A stretch of DNA of 64,000 nucleotides from Micromonospora parva (GTDB lineage Bacteria; Actinomycetota; Actinomycetes; Mycobacteriales; Micromonosporaceae). The translations under genes and the position numbers were made by a program. How positions within the stretch are numbered: the stretch's first letter is position 1; every line of letters starts with the position of its first letter. Of the stretch, positions 33,451 to 41,297 are shown one piece after another. Location: contig NZ_JNZS01000008.1 of assembly GCF_000718515.1 (NCBI RefSeq), positions 186,001 through 250,000 on the forward strand, in the 5' to 3' direction. The notes under the pieces are model-generated. The model worked only from the letters and a program-made list of their open reading frames with translations, was not told where the DNA came from and made no database searches.

Positions 33451-34691
33451 CGCGTCTCCTCGTAGGGCAGGCGGGCCCGGATCAGCCACCGGTCGCCGTC
33501 CGGGCCCACGGTGAGCCGGCCGCCGAGCAGCAGCACCCGCTCCCGCATGCCGTCCAGACCTCGACCGCCCCGCCCCAGCTGCGCCCGGACGGTGTGGCGC
33601 AGCGCGTTGACCAGCTCCAGCTCCAGCGCGTCCGAGTGCAGGTCCAGGCGGACAGTCACCGGCCCGTGGCCGTGCCGCGCGGCGTTCGTCAGTCCCTCCT
33701 GGACGATCCGGTAGCCCTCCCGGGAGACCACCGCGGGCACCCGGGTCGGGTCGCCGGCGCGATGCGCGTGCACGGCCAGGCCGGCTGCGCGGGCGTCGGT
33801 GACCAACCGGTCCAGGTCGGCGAGGGTACGCTGCGGCGCCACCACGGGCCGGTCGCGTCCGCCCTCCCGGAGCAGGCCGAGCACGTGGTCGAGGTCGTCC
33901 ATCGCGTTGCGCCCGACGTCCTCGATGGCGGTGAGCGCCCGCCGGACGAACTCCGGGTCGGTGTCGAGGACCTCGCGGGCGGCCCCGGCCTGGAGGGTGG
34001 CCACCGTCAGCGCGTGACCGACCGAGTCGTGCAGCTCCCGGGCCAGCCGGTTGCGTTCGGCGAGCCGGCTGGCCTGCGCTTCGAGGGCGGCGATCCGCTC
34101 GGCCTGGGCCGGGCCGAGCAGCACCGGCGCCATGGATCCGGCGAGCGCGCCGAGCCCGGCGACGGCGTAGCCGAGGCCGACCAGCAGCAGCACCCCGGTC
34201 ACTGTCAGCCAGCCGCTGTCCTGCCCGTCCAGCGGCCCGAACCGTTCCCGGCTGGTCAACTCTTCGCCGATGCCGAACTGCTGGGCGATGAACGCCAGCG
34301 CCATCGGCAGGGCGCTGAACAGCGCGATCCCCACCAGCGCGCCGACGATGAGGTGGGTGGCGATCCAGAGTGCGCTCCGCAGCCGGGTCTCCCGGTCACC
34401 GTGGTGCCCGGGCGCGGGTTCGGGCAGGTCGACGCCGAGCAGCGCCCGGACGGCGGCGATCTCCAACGCCCGGCTGCCGTCCAGCAACAACGGCACCACG
34501 GCGATCAACACCGCGATGACCAGCAGGACGTACACCAGCGGGCGCGGGATCGTCGTATCGGCGAGCAGTTGGGCGAAGGTCACCGCGAGCAGCCCGTACG
34601 GCAGTGCCAGCACCCCGCCGAGCAGCAGGAACACGCCGCGTCGCCAGGTGGTGCCGGCGACCAGCGGGGCCAGCGCGGCTCGGATCGTCAC
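33447..34691 (-). CDS. Sensor histidine kinase (HisKA_3 type)
   Basis: A 414-residue membrane kinase. There are about five hydrophobic segments in residues 15-195 (two at the start, one at about 110-135 and one at about 162-192), then HisKA_3 with the phosphorylated His 221 in LARELHDSVGHALTV, and an HATPase_c domain (TNAARHGHGPVTVRL, RGGRGLDGMRERVLLLGG). No extracellular sensor domain is evident, so it may sense the membrane. It starts at GTG 34691, 6 bases after a CAGAAT box, and is coupled to the response regulator. Confidence 0.9.
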   Translation of the reverse strand: MTIRAALAPLVAGTTWRRGVFLLLGGVLALPYGLLAVTFAQLLADTTIPRPLVYVLLVIAVLIAVVPLLLDGSRALEIAAVRALLGVDLPEPAPGHHGDRETRLRSALWIATHLIVGALVGIALFSALPMALAFIAQQFGIGEELTSRERFGPLDGQDSGWLTVTGVLLLVGLGYAVAGLGALAGSMAPVLLGPAQAERIAALEAQASRLAERNRLARELHDSVGHALTVATLQAGAAREVLDTDPEFVRRALTAIEDVGRNAMDDLDHVLGLLREGGRDRPVVAPQRTLADLDRLVTDARAAGLAVHAHRAGDPTRVPAVVSREGYRIVQEGLTNAARHGHGPVTVRLDLHSDALELELVNALRHTVRAQLGRGGRGLDGMRERVLLLGGRLTVGPDGDRWLIRARLPYEETR

Positions 34692-34746
34692 CTCGCCATT
34701 CTGCGGCCGGGGCCGGTCCCGGCGACTCCCCCGCGTCGGGGAGATG

Positions 34747-35253
34747 TCAGCGGTGGTCGGCGACGTACTGCTGCGGGTCCTTGTCGCGGAACGGGAGGTT
34801 GCGACCGTTCTTGTGCTCGCCGTAGAAGGTCAGCCAGCGTTGGCCCAGCTCGGCGCGGAGTTCGGTGCTGGCGTGCCGGCGGAAGTCGGGCAGCGCCTCG
34901 TCCTCCTCCTCGGCCAGGTGCTCGCTGTTCTCCCGGCGGGCCGTGCCGACCGCCTCCCACCACTGATCCGAGCCGACCGGGTGCAGCTTCGCCTCGGCGA
35001 TGGCGTCGCGGATCTTGTTGTGGTCGCCGATCGCGTCGGCCGTCTCGTCCTCGCCGTCGTCGCCGTGCTTGACCAGGTGCGGGTAGAGAATCGCCTCCTC
35101 CGCTTCGGCGTGGATGTCCAGGTGCAGGGCGAGGGCGTCCCAGATGGCGAGCATCTCCTGCTCGTCGCGGGCGTCGTCGAGGCGGGCGAAGCCGCGCCGG
35201 AAGGCGGCGTGGTCGTCCAGGATCAGTGCGGTGATGTCGTCCACTGTGCTCAC
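34747..35253 (-). CDS. Hemerythrin HHE domain protein
   Basis: A 168-residue four-helix protein with the hemerythrin metal ligands: DDHAAFRR near residue 14, HLDIHAEAEEAILYPHL, GDHNKIRDAI, and HLAEEEDEALPDF. It should bind a non-heme di-iron centre and may sense oxygen, nitric oxide or iron. Its GTG start overlaps the stop of the aldo-keto reductase gene by 4 bases (GTGA), so the two form an operon. Confidence 0.88.
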   Translation of the reverse strand: MSTVDDITALILDDHAAFRRGFARLDDARDEQEMLAIWDALALHLDIHAEAEEAILYPHLVKHGDDGEDETADAIGDHNKIRDAIAEAKLHPVGSDQWWEAVGTARRENSEHLAEEEDEALPDFRRHASTELRAELGQRWLTFYGEHKNGRNLPFRDKDPQQYVADHR

Positions 35254-36230
35254 TTCTCGGTTGGTTTGGCGAACCGGGCGCGCAGCATCGCCGGCATCGC
35301 GGCGAGGCCGGTGATCGGCCGGAAGCGTTTCGCCGCCTCGGCCAGCGCCGTGTACTCGTCGTCGGCAAGGTCGATGTCGGCCGCGGCGGCGTTGCGTTCC
35401 ATCTGCTCGACGCCGGACGCGCCGGGGATGGCGAGCACGTTCGGGTGGCGCAGCAGGTAGGCCAGCGCGATCTGGCTGGGAGTGGCGTCATGGGCGTCGG
35501 CGACCTGACGCACCGTGTCGATCAGCGCCGCGCCGCGTTCCAGGTTTTCCGGGAGGAAGTACGGGTTCGCCCGCCGGACCGCCCCGGTCGGTGGGTTCTT
35601 CGCGTCGTACCGGCCGGAGAGGAAGCCCTGTGCCAGCGGGCTGTACGCGATGACCACCCGGCCGGCCTGCCGCGCGTACGGCAGCAGGTCCTGTTCGGGC
35701 GCGCGGTCCAGCATGCTGTAGCGGACCTGGTTGGTGAGCACCCGACGGCCGAGCGCCGCCTCGGCGACCTGCCAGCGGCGCAGCCCGTAGTTGCTGACGC
35801 CGACCTCGCCGACCAGCCCGACGTCCTGCAGGACGCGCATGCCACGCATGGTGGTGTGGTCGCCGACGAGCGGGTTGGGCTGGTGCACCTGGTAGAGGTC
35901 GATGCTGGTGACGCCGAGCCGGGCCGCCGAGGCGACCGCCCGCTGCTGCACCACCGCGGCCACCGGCAGCACGGGCAGGATCTTGCTGGCCACCACCACC
36001 CTCGGCCGGTCGTCGCCGAGGGCCGCGCCGAGGATGCGTTCGCTGCGCCCGAAGCCGTAGATCTCAGCGCTGTCGAAGACCGTCACGCCGAGCTCGACGG
36101 CCCGCCGGACGATCTGCGCCGCCTGCCGCTCGAAGTCCGGGCCGTATCCCCATTCCCGGGAGCCGAACTGCCAGGTGCCCAACCCGATCTTGGACAACGG
36201 TTTGGGGGTGTCGAGCGCAATGAAACGCAT
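35250..36230 (-). CDS. Aldo/keto reductase
   Basis: A 326-residue TIM-barrel oxidoreductase. The catalytic tetrad is Asp and Tyr in VFDSAEIYGFG, Lys in VVASKILP and His in YQVHQPNP. The NADPH site is near IPGASGVEQMERN. ATG 36230 stands 7 bases after a TAGTTT box, so it is probably leaderless. The start of the hemerythrin gene overlaps its stop. The substrate is unknown. Confidence 0.88.
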   Translation of the reverse strand: MRFIALDTPKPLSKIGLGTWQFGSREWGYGPDFERQAAQIVRRAVELGVTVFDSAEIYGFGRSERILGAALGDDRPRVVVASKILPVLPVAAVVQQRAVASAARLGVTSIDLYQVHQPNPLVGDHTTMRGMRVLQDVGLVGEVGVSNYGLRRWQVAEAALGRRVLTNQVRYSMLDRAPEQDLLPYARQAGRVVIAYSPLAQGFLSGRYDAKNPPTGAVRRANPYFLPENLERGAALIDTVRQVADAHDATPSQIALAYLLRHPNVLAIPGASGVEQMERNAAAADIDLADDEYTALAEAAKRFRPITGLAAMPAMLRARFAKPTEK

Positions 36231-36237
36231 GGCGTCG

Positions 36238-36243
36238 AAACTA
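36238..36243 (-). promoter_or_regulatory. -10 box of leaderless promoter for the aldo/keto reductase operon
   Basis: TAGTTT lies 7 bases before ATG 36230. Confidence 0.5.
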
Positions 36244-36293
36244 CCCCGATGTCCCGGTTCACACGCCCGATCCCCGGCACCGTGCTCCGGAGT

Positions 36294-36299
36294 TAGGCT
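36294..36299 (+). promoter_or_regulatory. -10 box of leaderless promoter for the second aldo/keto reductase
   Basis: TAGGCT lies 7 bases before GTG 36307, which favours that start over ATG 36301. Confidence 0.5.
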
Positions 36300-36306
36300 C
36301 ATGATC

Positions 36307-37296
36307 GTGACCTATCTCGCCGCGGAAGACCGCTACGACACCATGACCTACCGACGCAGCGGACGCAGCGGGCTGCGGCTGCCCGCCGTCTCGCTCGGCC
36401 TGTGGCACAACTTCGGCCCGGACCGCCCGTTCGAACGGCAGCGCGACATCGTGCGCCGCGCCTTCGACCTCGGCGTCACCCACTTCGACCTGGCCAACAA
36501 CTACGGCCCGCCGCCCGGTTCGGCGGAGGAGAACTTCGGCCGGATGCTCGCCACGGACCTGAAGTCGTACCGGGACGAGCTGGTCATCTCCAGCAAGGCC
36601 GGGTACCTGATGTGGCCCGGCCCGTACGGCGAGTGGGGCTCGCGCAAGAACCTCATCTCGTCGCTGGACCAGTCGCTGGGCCGGATGGGGCTGGACTACG
36701 TCGACATCTTCTACTCGCACCGGTTCGACCCGGACACTCCGCTCGAGGAGACGATGGGGGCGCTCGACGCGATCGTCCGCTCCGGCAAGGCGCTCTACGT
36801 CGGCATCTCGAACTACAACTCGGAGCAGACCGCGCGGGCCGCCGCGATCCTGGACGAACTGGGTACGCCGCTGCTGATCAACCAGCCGTCGTACTCGATG
36901 CTCAACCGCTGGACCGAGTCCGACGGCCTGCTCGACACGCTGGAGCGGGTCGGCGCTGGCTGCATCGCGTACAGTCCGTTGGCGCAGGGCCTGCTGACCG
37001 ACCGTTACCTGGGTGGCATCCCGGCCGACTCGCGGGTGCGCACCAGCGTCTTCCTCAACGAGAGCGACCTCAGCGAGGAGAAGATGGCCACCATCCGTGC
37101 CCTCGGCGCGATCGCCGAGCGGCGCGGCCAGTCCCTCGCGCAGCTCGCGTTGGCCTGGGCGCTGCGTGACCCGCGGATGACCAGCCTGATCATCGGGGCG
37201 AGCAGCGTCGAGCAGTTGGAGACGAACATCGCCGCGCTGGACAACCTCGATTTCACCGCCGACGAGTTGGCCGAGATCGAACAGCACCTGGGCTGA
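36307..37296 (+). CDS. Aldo/keto reductase, glyceraldehyde-3-phosphate reductase (YghZ/Mgr) type
   Basis: A 329-residue aldo-keto reductase. The tetrad is Asp and Tyr in HFDLANNYGPPPGSAEENFG, Lys in VISSKAGYLMWPGPYG and His in FYSHRFDP. The PPPGSAEE and GSRKNLISSLDQSL segments are typical of the YghZ (AKR14-like) group, which reduces methylglyoxal or L-glyceraldehyde 3-phosphate. GTG 36307 was chosen because a TAGGCT box lies 7 bases upstream. It diverges from the other reductase and converges on the LPMO gene. Confidence 0.88.
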   Translation: MTYLAAEDRYDTMTYRRSGRSGLRLPAVSLGLWHNFGPDRPFERQRDIVRRAFDLGVTHFDLANNYGPPPGSAEENFGRMLATDLKSYRDELVISSKAGYLMWPGPYGEWGSRKNLISSLDQSLGRMGLDYVDIFYSHRFDPDTPLEETMGALDAIVRSGKALYVGISNYNSEQTARAAAILDELGTPLLINQPSYSMLNRWTESDGLLDTLERVGAGCIAYSPLAQGLLTDRYLGGIPADSRVRTSVFLNESDLSEEKMATIRALGAIAERRGQSLAQLALAWALRDPRMTSLIIGASSVEQLETNIAALDNLDFTADELAEIEQHLG

Positions 37297-37323
37297 GCAC
37301 CGCCGGGCTTCGGGCGGGTCGGG

Positions 37324-38235
37324 TCACCAGATCCGACGCCGCCCGGCCCGGTGGTTGCGTACCTCGCACTGGCGTCCCACCGGTGCGGGGGCACCGCGAC
37401 GCCGCCGGCTCGCGCCGATCAGCAGCAGCAGAACCACCACGACGGCGGCACCGGCCAGCACCGGCCACCGGCCGCCGAGGTCGGTCACCGCCGCCACCGG
37501 CACGCCCGGGTCGGCCGCCGCCGCCACCGCCGACCCGGTGGCGGCTGGCGCGCTCGCAGCGGTACGCGGCGCGCTCTTCGGTGCGGCGGCCTTCGGCGGC
37601 GAGCCGGTGGCCTTGGCACCCCGGAACACCACGTCCGAGCAGGAGTAGTAGGTGTCCGGGGTGTTGGAGTTCTGCCAGATCGTGTAAATCAGGTGTCGGC
37701 CGCTGCGACCCGCCGGCAGCCGACCCGCCAACTGGTACGCCCCGGCGCGCACCGGCGGGTCGGTCCGGGTCAGAAACGGGCGCGACTCCAGGTCCGCCCA
37801 GGTCAGCTTCTTGCGGGGGTCGTAGTCGGGCTTGGTGACGTAGAGCCGGAAGGTGCCCCGGTGCTCGATGGTGGTCCGGTACCGGAAGGTGAACGTGGCA
37901 CTGGTGGTCAGTTCGGTGCTCGGCCAGTCGGTGCGGGGCAGGTCCAGTCCCCGGTACGCGGACAGCCCACCACTGCACAGCTCACCGTCCGGGATCCGTT
38001 CCCGGTCTCGCCCGTTGATAGCGGCAACGCGTACGTTGTCCCACTCGCGCACGGCCGCGCCGGCTTCGATCGCCGCCCGGCAGGCGCTGGTGGCCGCGTA
38101 CCGGCCCTCGGGGCCGCAGGCCGCCGCGCGACTGACCGGGTCGGTCGGGGCTCCGTGGGCGGCGGCGGGCGTGGCAGCCAGCGGCACTGTCGCGGCAGCG
38201 ACCAGCACAGTGGCGAGGAGCCGGCGTACGGGCAT
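37324..38235 (-). CDS. Membrane-anchored lytic polysaccharide monooxygenase (AA10)
   Basis: A 303-residue secreted copper enzyme. After a signal peptide cleaved at AAA-H, the new N-terminal His 27 (HGAPTDPVSR) and His 125 (TIEHRGTF) would form the copper histidine brace. The AA10 core has the WDNVRVAAINGRDRERIPDG stretch, KLTWADLESRPFL and YTIWQNSNTPDTYYSCSDV. A Pro/Ala linker leads to one C-terminal transmembrane helix (LAGAAVVVVLLLLIGA) and an Arg-rich tail, so the enzyme should stay on the cell surface. AA10 enzymes oxidatively cut chitin or cellulose. No carbohydrate-binding module is present. Confidence 0.9.
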   Translation of the reverse strand: MPVRRLLATVLVAAATVPLAATPAAAHGAPTDPVSRAAACGPEGRYAATSACRAAIEAGAAVREWDNVRVAAINGRDRERIPDGELCSGGLSAYRGLDLPRTDWPSTELTTSATFTFRYRTTIEHRGTFRLYVTKPDYDPRKKLTWADLESRPFLTRTDPPVRAGAYQLAGRLPAGRSGRHLIYTIWQNSNTPDTYYSCSDVVFRGAKATGSPPKAAAPKSAPRTAASAPAATGSAVAAAADPGVPVAAVTDLGGRWPVLAGAAVVVVLLLLIGASRRRRGAPAPVGRQCEVRNHRAGRRRIW

Positions 38236-38293
38236 GGGGACGACCTCCGCCCACTGGTACGGCCGGCGCGGGGCAAAGGTTCGACGGCTCCGG

Positions 38294-38656
38294 TCACCGT
38301 TTCCCGTCGACGGACCCTGCGGCGCGATCGGCGAGGTAGGCCAGGTAGAGCAGGTAGGGCACGACGAGCAGGGCGAGCACCAGCACTGCCGCGATCACCG
38401 GCGGATCACCGAAGACCGCCCCGAGCACAATCGGCAGCGGTGAGACGGCCGCCAGCAGGATGCCGGTGCGGCGCAGAGGGCGGGCGACCCGTTGGTGCGC
38501 CGCGTGCCAGTGCTCCGCCGAACGCATCGTCGCCGGCGTCCGTACACCGGGGCTGCGGTTTCTGTTCACCGTCGGTTGCAGCGCGGCCCGGGCGGTGAAC
38601 GCCACGAGCCAACCGAGGAACGCGTAGACCACGGTCACAAAGGCCCCGGGCCACAC
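38294..38656 (-). CDS. SdpI-family membrane protein
   Basis: A 120-residue, three-helix membrane protein. It has [20 protein letters not shown], then the SdpI signature [21 protein letters not shown], and two further helices ([35 protein letters not shown]). SdpI-type proteins give immunity to secreted cannibalism toxins in Bacillus, but many members have other roles. GTG 38656 was chosen because GGGGAGG lies 7 bases upstream; ATG 38686 is in frame without such a site. A frameshifted second copy lies at 41655-41905. Confidence 0.82.
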   Translation of the reverse strand: MWPGAFVTVVYAFLGWLVAFTARAALQPTVNRNRSPGVRTPATMRSAEHWHAAHQRVARPLRRTGILLAAVSPLPIVLGAVFGDPPVIAAVLVLALLVVPYLLYLAYLADRAAGSVDGKR

Positions 38657-38762
38657 TCTGGCACCTCCCCACGCATCGCCAGCCATCAGCGTAGAGGGCG
38701 GGAATCCCCGGGGTGGGCGTGGCGTTTCGATACTCGGAACCGCTTGCACCGAGGAGGCAGAG

Positions 38763-38885
38763 ATGAAGGTACGTAGCTCGTTGCGTGCGCTGAAGCAGAA
38801 GCCAGGTTCGGTGGTGGTCCGCCGTCGCGGCCGGACGGTCGTGGTGAACCGCGCCAACCCGCAGTGGAAGAGCCGCCAGGGCTAA
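38763..38885 (+). CDS. rpmJ: 50S ribosomal protein bL36, zinc-free (type B) form
   Basis: A 40-residue ribosomal protein that begins [20 protein letters not shown] and ends NPQWKSRQG. It lacks the four zinc-binding Cys/His residues of standard L36, so it is the alternative form usually made under zinc limitation and repressed by Zur. A strong GAGGAGG ribosome site lies 6 bases before the ATG. No Zur-box palindrome was recognised upstream, and no other zinc-free ribosomal gene is adjacent. A rho-independent terminator follows at once. Confidence 0.92.
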   Translation: MKVRSSLRALKQKPGSVVVRRRGRTVVVNRANPQWKSRQG

Positions 38886-38916
38886 TCCAGCCCTTAACGG
38901 ACGTAGCAATCAAAGA

Positions 38917-38948
38917 GCGCCCTGACCGGATCATCGGTCAGGGCGTTT
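38917..38948 (+). terminator. Rho-independent terminator of rpmJ
   Basis: A perfect 11-bp stem CGCCCTGACCG with its complement, loop GATCAT, followed by TTT. The stem and loop share 18 identical bases with the terminator at 42045. Confidence 0.8.
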
Positions 38949-39497
38949 GGTCATGCTCGGTGAGTTCACCTGCGCTTGACTGGAACTGATTCGAAGTGAC
39001 GACATCGGCATCGGCGGGGTCTGCCGGGCGGGTCGCAGGCGGCCGGCGATCGCTGCACTCCTGAAATCACCCAGCCTTGCGACACCGCCAAGGGCGTGCG
39101 ATGGTCACCGTCGCGCCGGCGCCGACAGTGAGGTTGCCGACCATAATGACCCAGGTCGCCTTCGCGGCCGGGATACGGCCAGCGTGCCCGCCCAGCCCCG
39201 TCGGCCGCACCCTCGGTGCGCGGAACCCACTCCTCCCATCGTGCTGTCGGGGCAGCCTCAAACGCGTGGAGCCGCTAATGTGATGCCCTGTAGTAGCACG
39301 TGAGTTAGATGTTCAAACTCTCGGCGCTATAGGAAACCTGACGCTCATCAGGCGGTCGCTGGTACCCCGCGACCGCCTGATGAGCGTCGCGTCGACTACG
39401 TTGGACATCGATCTCGAAAGCAACAATAGATATTGACGGAAGAGAGCTTGCAAGGTAGCCTTCACCTTTAACGATCTTCGATCGAAAGAAGGAGCAT
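38949..39497. other. Start of low-GC patch, no clear gene
   Basis: The first 350 bases have no convincing gene; a minus-strand frame at 39067-39261 ending in VGAGATVTIARPW could be a remnant but has no ribosome site. Towards 39300 the composition turns AT-rich. A strong hairpin at 39340-39388 precedes the secreted-protein gene. Confidence 0.45.
39340..39388. repeat. Perfect 20-bp inverted repeat upstream of the secreted-protein gene
   Basis: Arms 39340-39359 and 39369-39388 are exactly complementary, with a 9-base loop. It lies 109 bases before ATG 39498 and could be a terminator for incoming transcription or a leader hairpin. Confidence 0.8.
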
Positions 39498-39842
39498 ATG
39501 AACATCCCTAAGAATCTCCGGCTCGCCTTGGCCTCCGCTATTGGCGCCACCTTGATGCTGGGTGCATGGGGATCACCAGCCCATGCCCACTTCACTGCGG
39601 CCTACCACGGCTCTGACGTGGCAACAGTATCGTCGGGTCACACCTTCGTGGAAGTTTATGATAAAGAGGCGGACGGCAACGGCGTGTACGGCTACTTCTG
39701 GCTGAACGATGGCACCTCTCGCACGGTCGGCGACCCGAACGGGAGTAGTGCTGGCGGCGGGAGCGCCGGCTTTAGCGTCGGGGTCGATTGGTACTACGTG
39801 TGCGAGAGGAACGTAGGATGCAGTGGGGTGCAACAAGCCTAG
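39498..39842 (+). CDS. Small secreted protein of unknown function
   Basis: A 114-residue precursor with a classic signal peptide (MNIPKNLRLALASAIGATLM, cleavage near AHA-HF), leaving a mature protein of about 84 residues. The mature part is Gly/Ser/Asp-rich with HTFVEVYDKEADGNGVYGYF and ends with two cysteines (YYVCERNVGCSG) that may form one disulfide. The gene is lower in GC than its neighbours, has a strong AAGGAG site 4 bases before the ATG and its own terminator. That points to real expression and probable horizontal origin. No family was recognised. Confidence 0.75.
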   Translation: MNIPKNLRLALASAIGATLMLGAWGSPAHAHFTAAYHGSDVATVSSGHTFVEVYDKEADGNGVYGYFWLNDGTSRTVGDPNGSSAGGGSAGFSVGVDWYYVCERNVGCSGVQQA

Positions 39843-39849
39843 ATATTCG

Positions 39850-39878
39850 AAGCAATGATGGTTCGTCATCGCTGCTTT
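39850..39878 (+). terminator. Terminator of the secreted-protein gene
   Basis: AAGCAATGATG pairs with CATCGCTGCTT through 10 of 11 bases (one a G-U pair), loop GTTCGT, followed by a T. Confidence 0.6.
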
Positions 39879-40226
39879 GAAGAGGGGCCGAGGCAATTGG
39901 ATTATTCTAATATTCAAAGTGCCGACTCCGCTGAAAGCCTATAGTCGGCTCTGGATCACGGTCAGCGACCTTCACTGCTCTGGCATCTCGCCTCAATAAG
40001 CATTTCAGTTTCCCTAATCGATTACTTGGGGCGCCAACCGCCACGCTGTTATCATTAGTGATGATGGGGCATTGTTCCGCGCCTCGCGAATCTCTTAACT
40101 TCGCGCAATTGAGAGGTACAGAGCGTCGCACTTGCAATTGGGCGGCAGCAACAACCAAGGCCGATCTGGATTCTCACCGTTCGCGATCGACTGCCGCTCC
40201 ATCTAGGCGTCAAGAGAAGTTGCGAC

Positions 40227-40280
40227 AGTTGCGGGTTAGCAGATTGGTTTAGTCTTCGACTGACCTGCTAACCCGCAACT
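40227..40280. repeat. Perfect 16-bp inverted repeat
   Basis: AGTTGCGGGTTAGCAG at 40227-40242 and its exact complement at 40265-40280 flank a 22-base AT-rich loop. It sits at the right edge of the low-GC segment. Confidence 0.8.
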
Positions 40281-40326
40281 GAAGGCCCCCGCGCGCTCGA
40301 GTCACGCAGCATCCTCGCGCGGGGGG

Positions 40327-40349
40327 CCCCCCCCCCCCCCCCCCCCCCC
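40327..40349. repeat. Homopolymer of 23 C
   Basis: Twenty-three consecutive C preceded by six G. No gene spans it convincingly. Such a long run is unusual and could vary in length or be an assembly artefact. Confidence 0.8.
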
Positions 40350-40505
40350 GAGATCATGGACGAACTCGACCGGGTAAAGCGTCGGGGGACCTTCCGGTCG
40401 GTTGCAGCGATCTGCTGACCGACCACGTTCCGACGGTCTTCGACCCCGGCACCCGACCGCAGCACCGCGCCCGTCGGTGCGGGAACCGTCCTGCCGTGCC
40501 CTTCG

Positions 40506-40829
40506 GTGGGGCGACATGCCCAGTCAGCGCACCAGATCACCGCGTTCGCCCTCCCCGTGCTAGTCGCGACACTGCTCGTCCTCAGTGGCACGCAGGTAAG
40601 GTTTGGACTGGCCCAGTTCGCGCCGGTGCTGGCGTTCTGCCTGCTCGTCCGCACCTGGGCGGCCCGCACCTCGTTGTGCTGGATCATGGCCACCGGCAAC
40701 GCGGCACACGGCGTCGTCCTGTTCGGCATCGGGGCGCTGGCCGCCACCGACTGGCTGGTCTTCCCGACGCTGCGGGTGGGCGCATTCCTCATCGGCTCGG
40801 CCGCGGTGCCGCAGGACGTCGGCTCGTAG
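40506..40829 (+). CDS. Possible small membrane protein
   Basis: A 107-residue frame with about three hydrophobic segments: ITAFALPVLVATLLVLSG, LAQFAPVLAFCLLV and NAAHGVVLFGIGALAATDWLVF. It ends ...IGSAAVPQDVGS. A strong hairpin begins 11 bases after the stop, as expected for a transcribed gene. The GTG start has no clear ribosome site and the frame stays open upstream, so the N-terminus may be missing. No family was recognised; it may be a remnant. Confidence 0.4.
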   Translation: MGRHAQSAHQITAFALPVLVATLLVLSGTQVRFGLAQFAPVLAFCLLVRTWAARTSLCWIMATGNAAHGVVLFGIGALAATDWLVFPTLRVGAFLIGSAAVPQDVGS

Positions 40830-40840
40830 GTCACAGCGCC

Positions 40841-40884
40841 CCGGTTGCTGGGCGGCGACCTGCTGGTAGCCGCCCAGCAACCGG
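40841..40884 (+). terminator. 16-bp perfect hairpin after the small membrane-protein gene
   Basis: CCGGTTGCTGGGCGGC and its complement flank a 12-base loop, 11 bases after the stop codon at 40829. Confidence 0.6.
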
Positions 40885-41297
40885 CCGGTTGTAAGCAACC
40901 ACCTCGGTGACCCAGATGGCCGGGCCGGCGGTGGCGAGTTCATCGTGCAGATAGCCGGTGCCTCCCGGACGGCGGGGATCACCGGGGCACTTCCGCGGTC
41001 GCCAGAGCTTGTAGCCGTACCCGACGGTGTGATCCCGGAAGCGGTTCCACGCCCGCTGCGCGGCGGCGCTGGCGGCCGTTGGGCCGGCTCCGTCTCGTCG
41101 CTAGCATCGTGCACACCGAACTCGGCCTCGACCGGACGCCCCGACTCTTACGACCTCGACGAATTGGAGCATCAGGCGTGCGCGGCAATCGGGATCGTCG
41201 ATCCCTGACCACCGCTAGGGGCGCCCGCGACCAGACGGTGGTGACGATGCGGATTGACTAAGATGCTTCGAGAGATCGCCCCGACGAGGAGGACCCG
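40885..41297. other. Intergenic, possible eroded coding DNA
   Basis: No gene with a start was found. A minus-strand frame is open from 41100 to 40831 with protein-like text but no start codon. The promoter of the YciI gene may include TAAGAT near 41260. Confidence 0.35.

Larger units (their letters stand above)
39879..40505. other. Low-GC and disturbed region: hairpin and poly-C tract, no clear gene
   Basis: No gene is supported. The stretch is AT-richer than the rest of the window to about 40260, then returns to high GC after a 16-bp inverted repeat and a run of 23 C. The abrupt composition change suggests a junction. Confidence 0.5.

Noticed and set aside
39067..39261. Small minus-strand frame ending VGAGATVTIARPW
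   Set aside because: There is no ribosome site or promoter, and an equally long frame exists on the other strand, so it cannot be supported as a gene.
40268..40834. Minus-strand frame through the poly-C run
   Set aside because: Its poly-Gly stretch comes from the homopolymer, the rest lacks domains, and the opposite frame at 40506 is more protein-like.
40831..41100. Minus-strand open frame with text such as GYGYKLWRPRKCPGD
   Set aside because: It reads like eroded coding sequence but has no start codon or ribosome site and matches no family I recognise; open frames of 90 codons are common at this GC.
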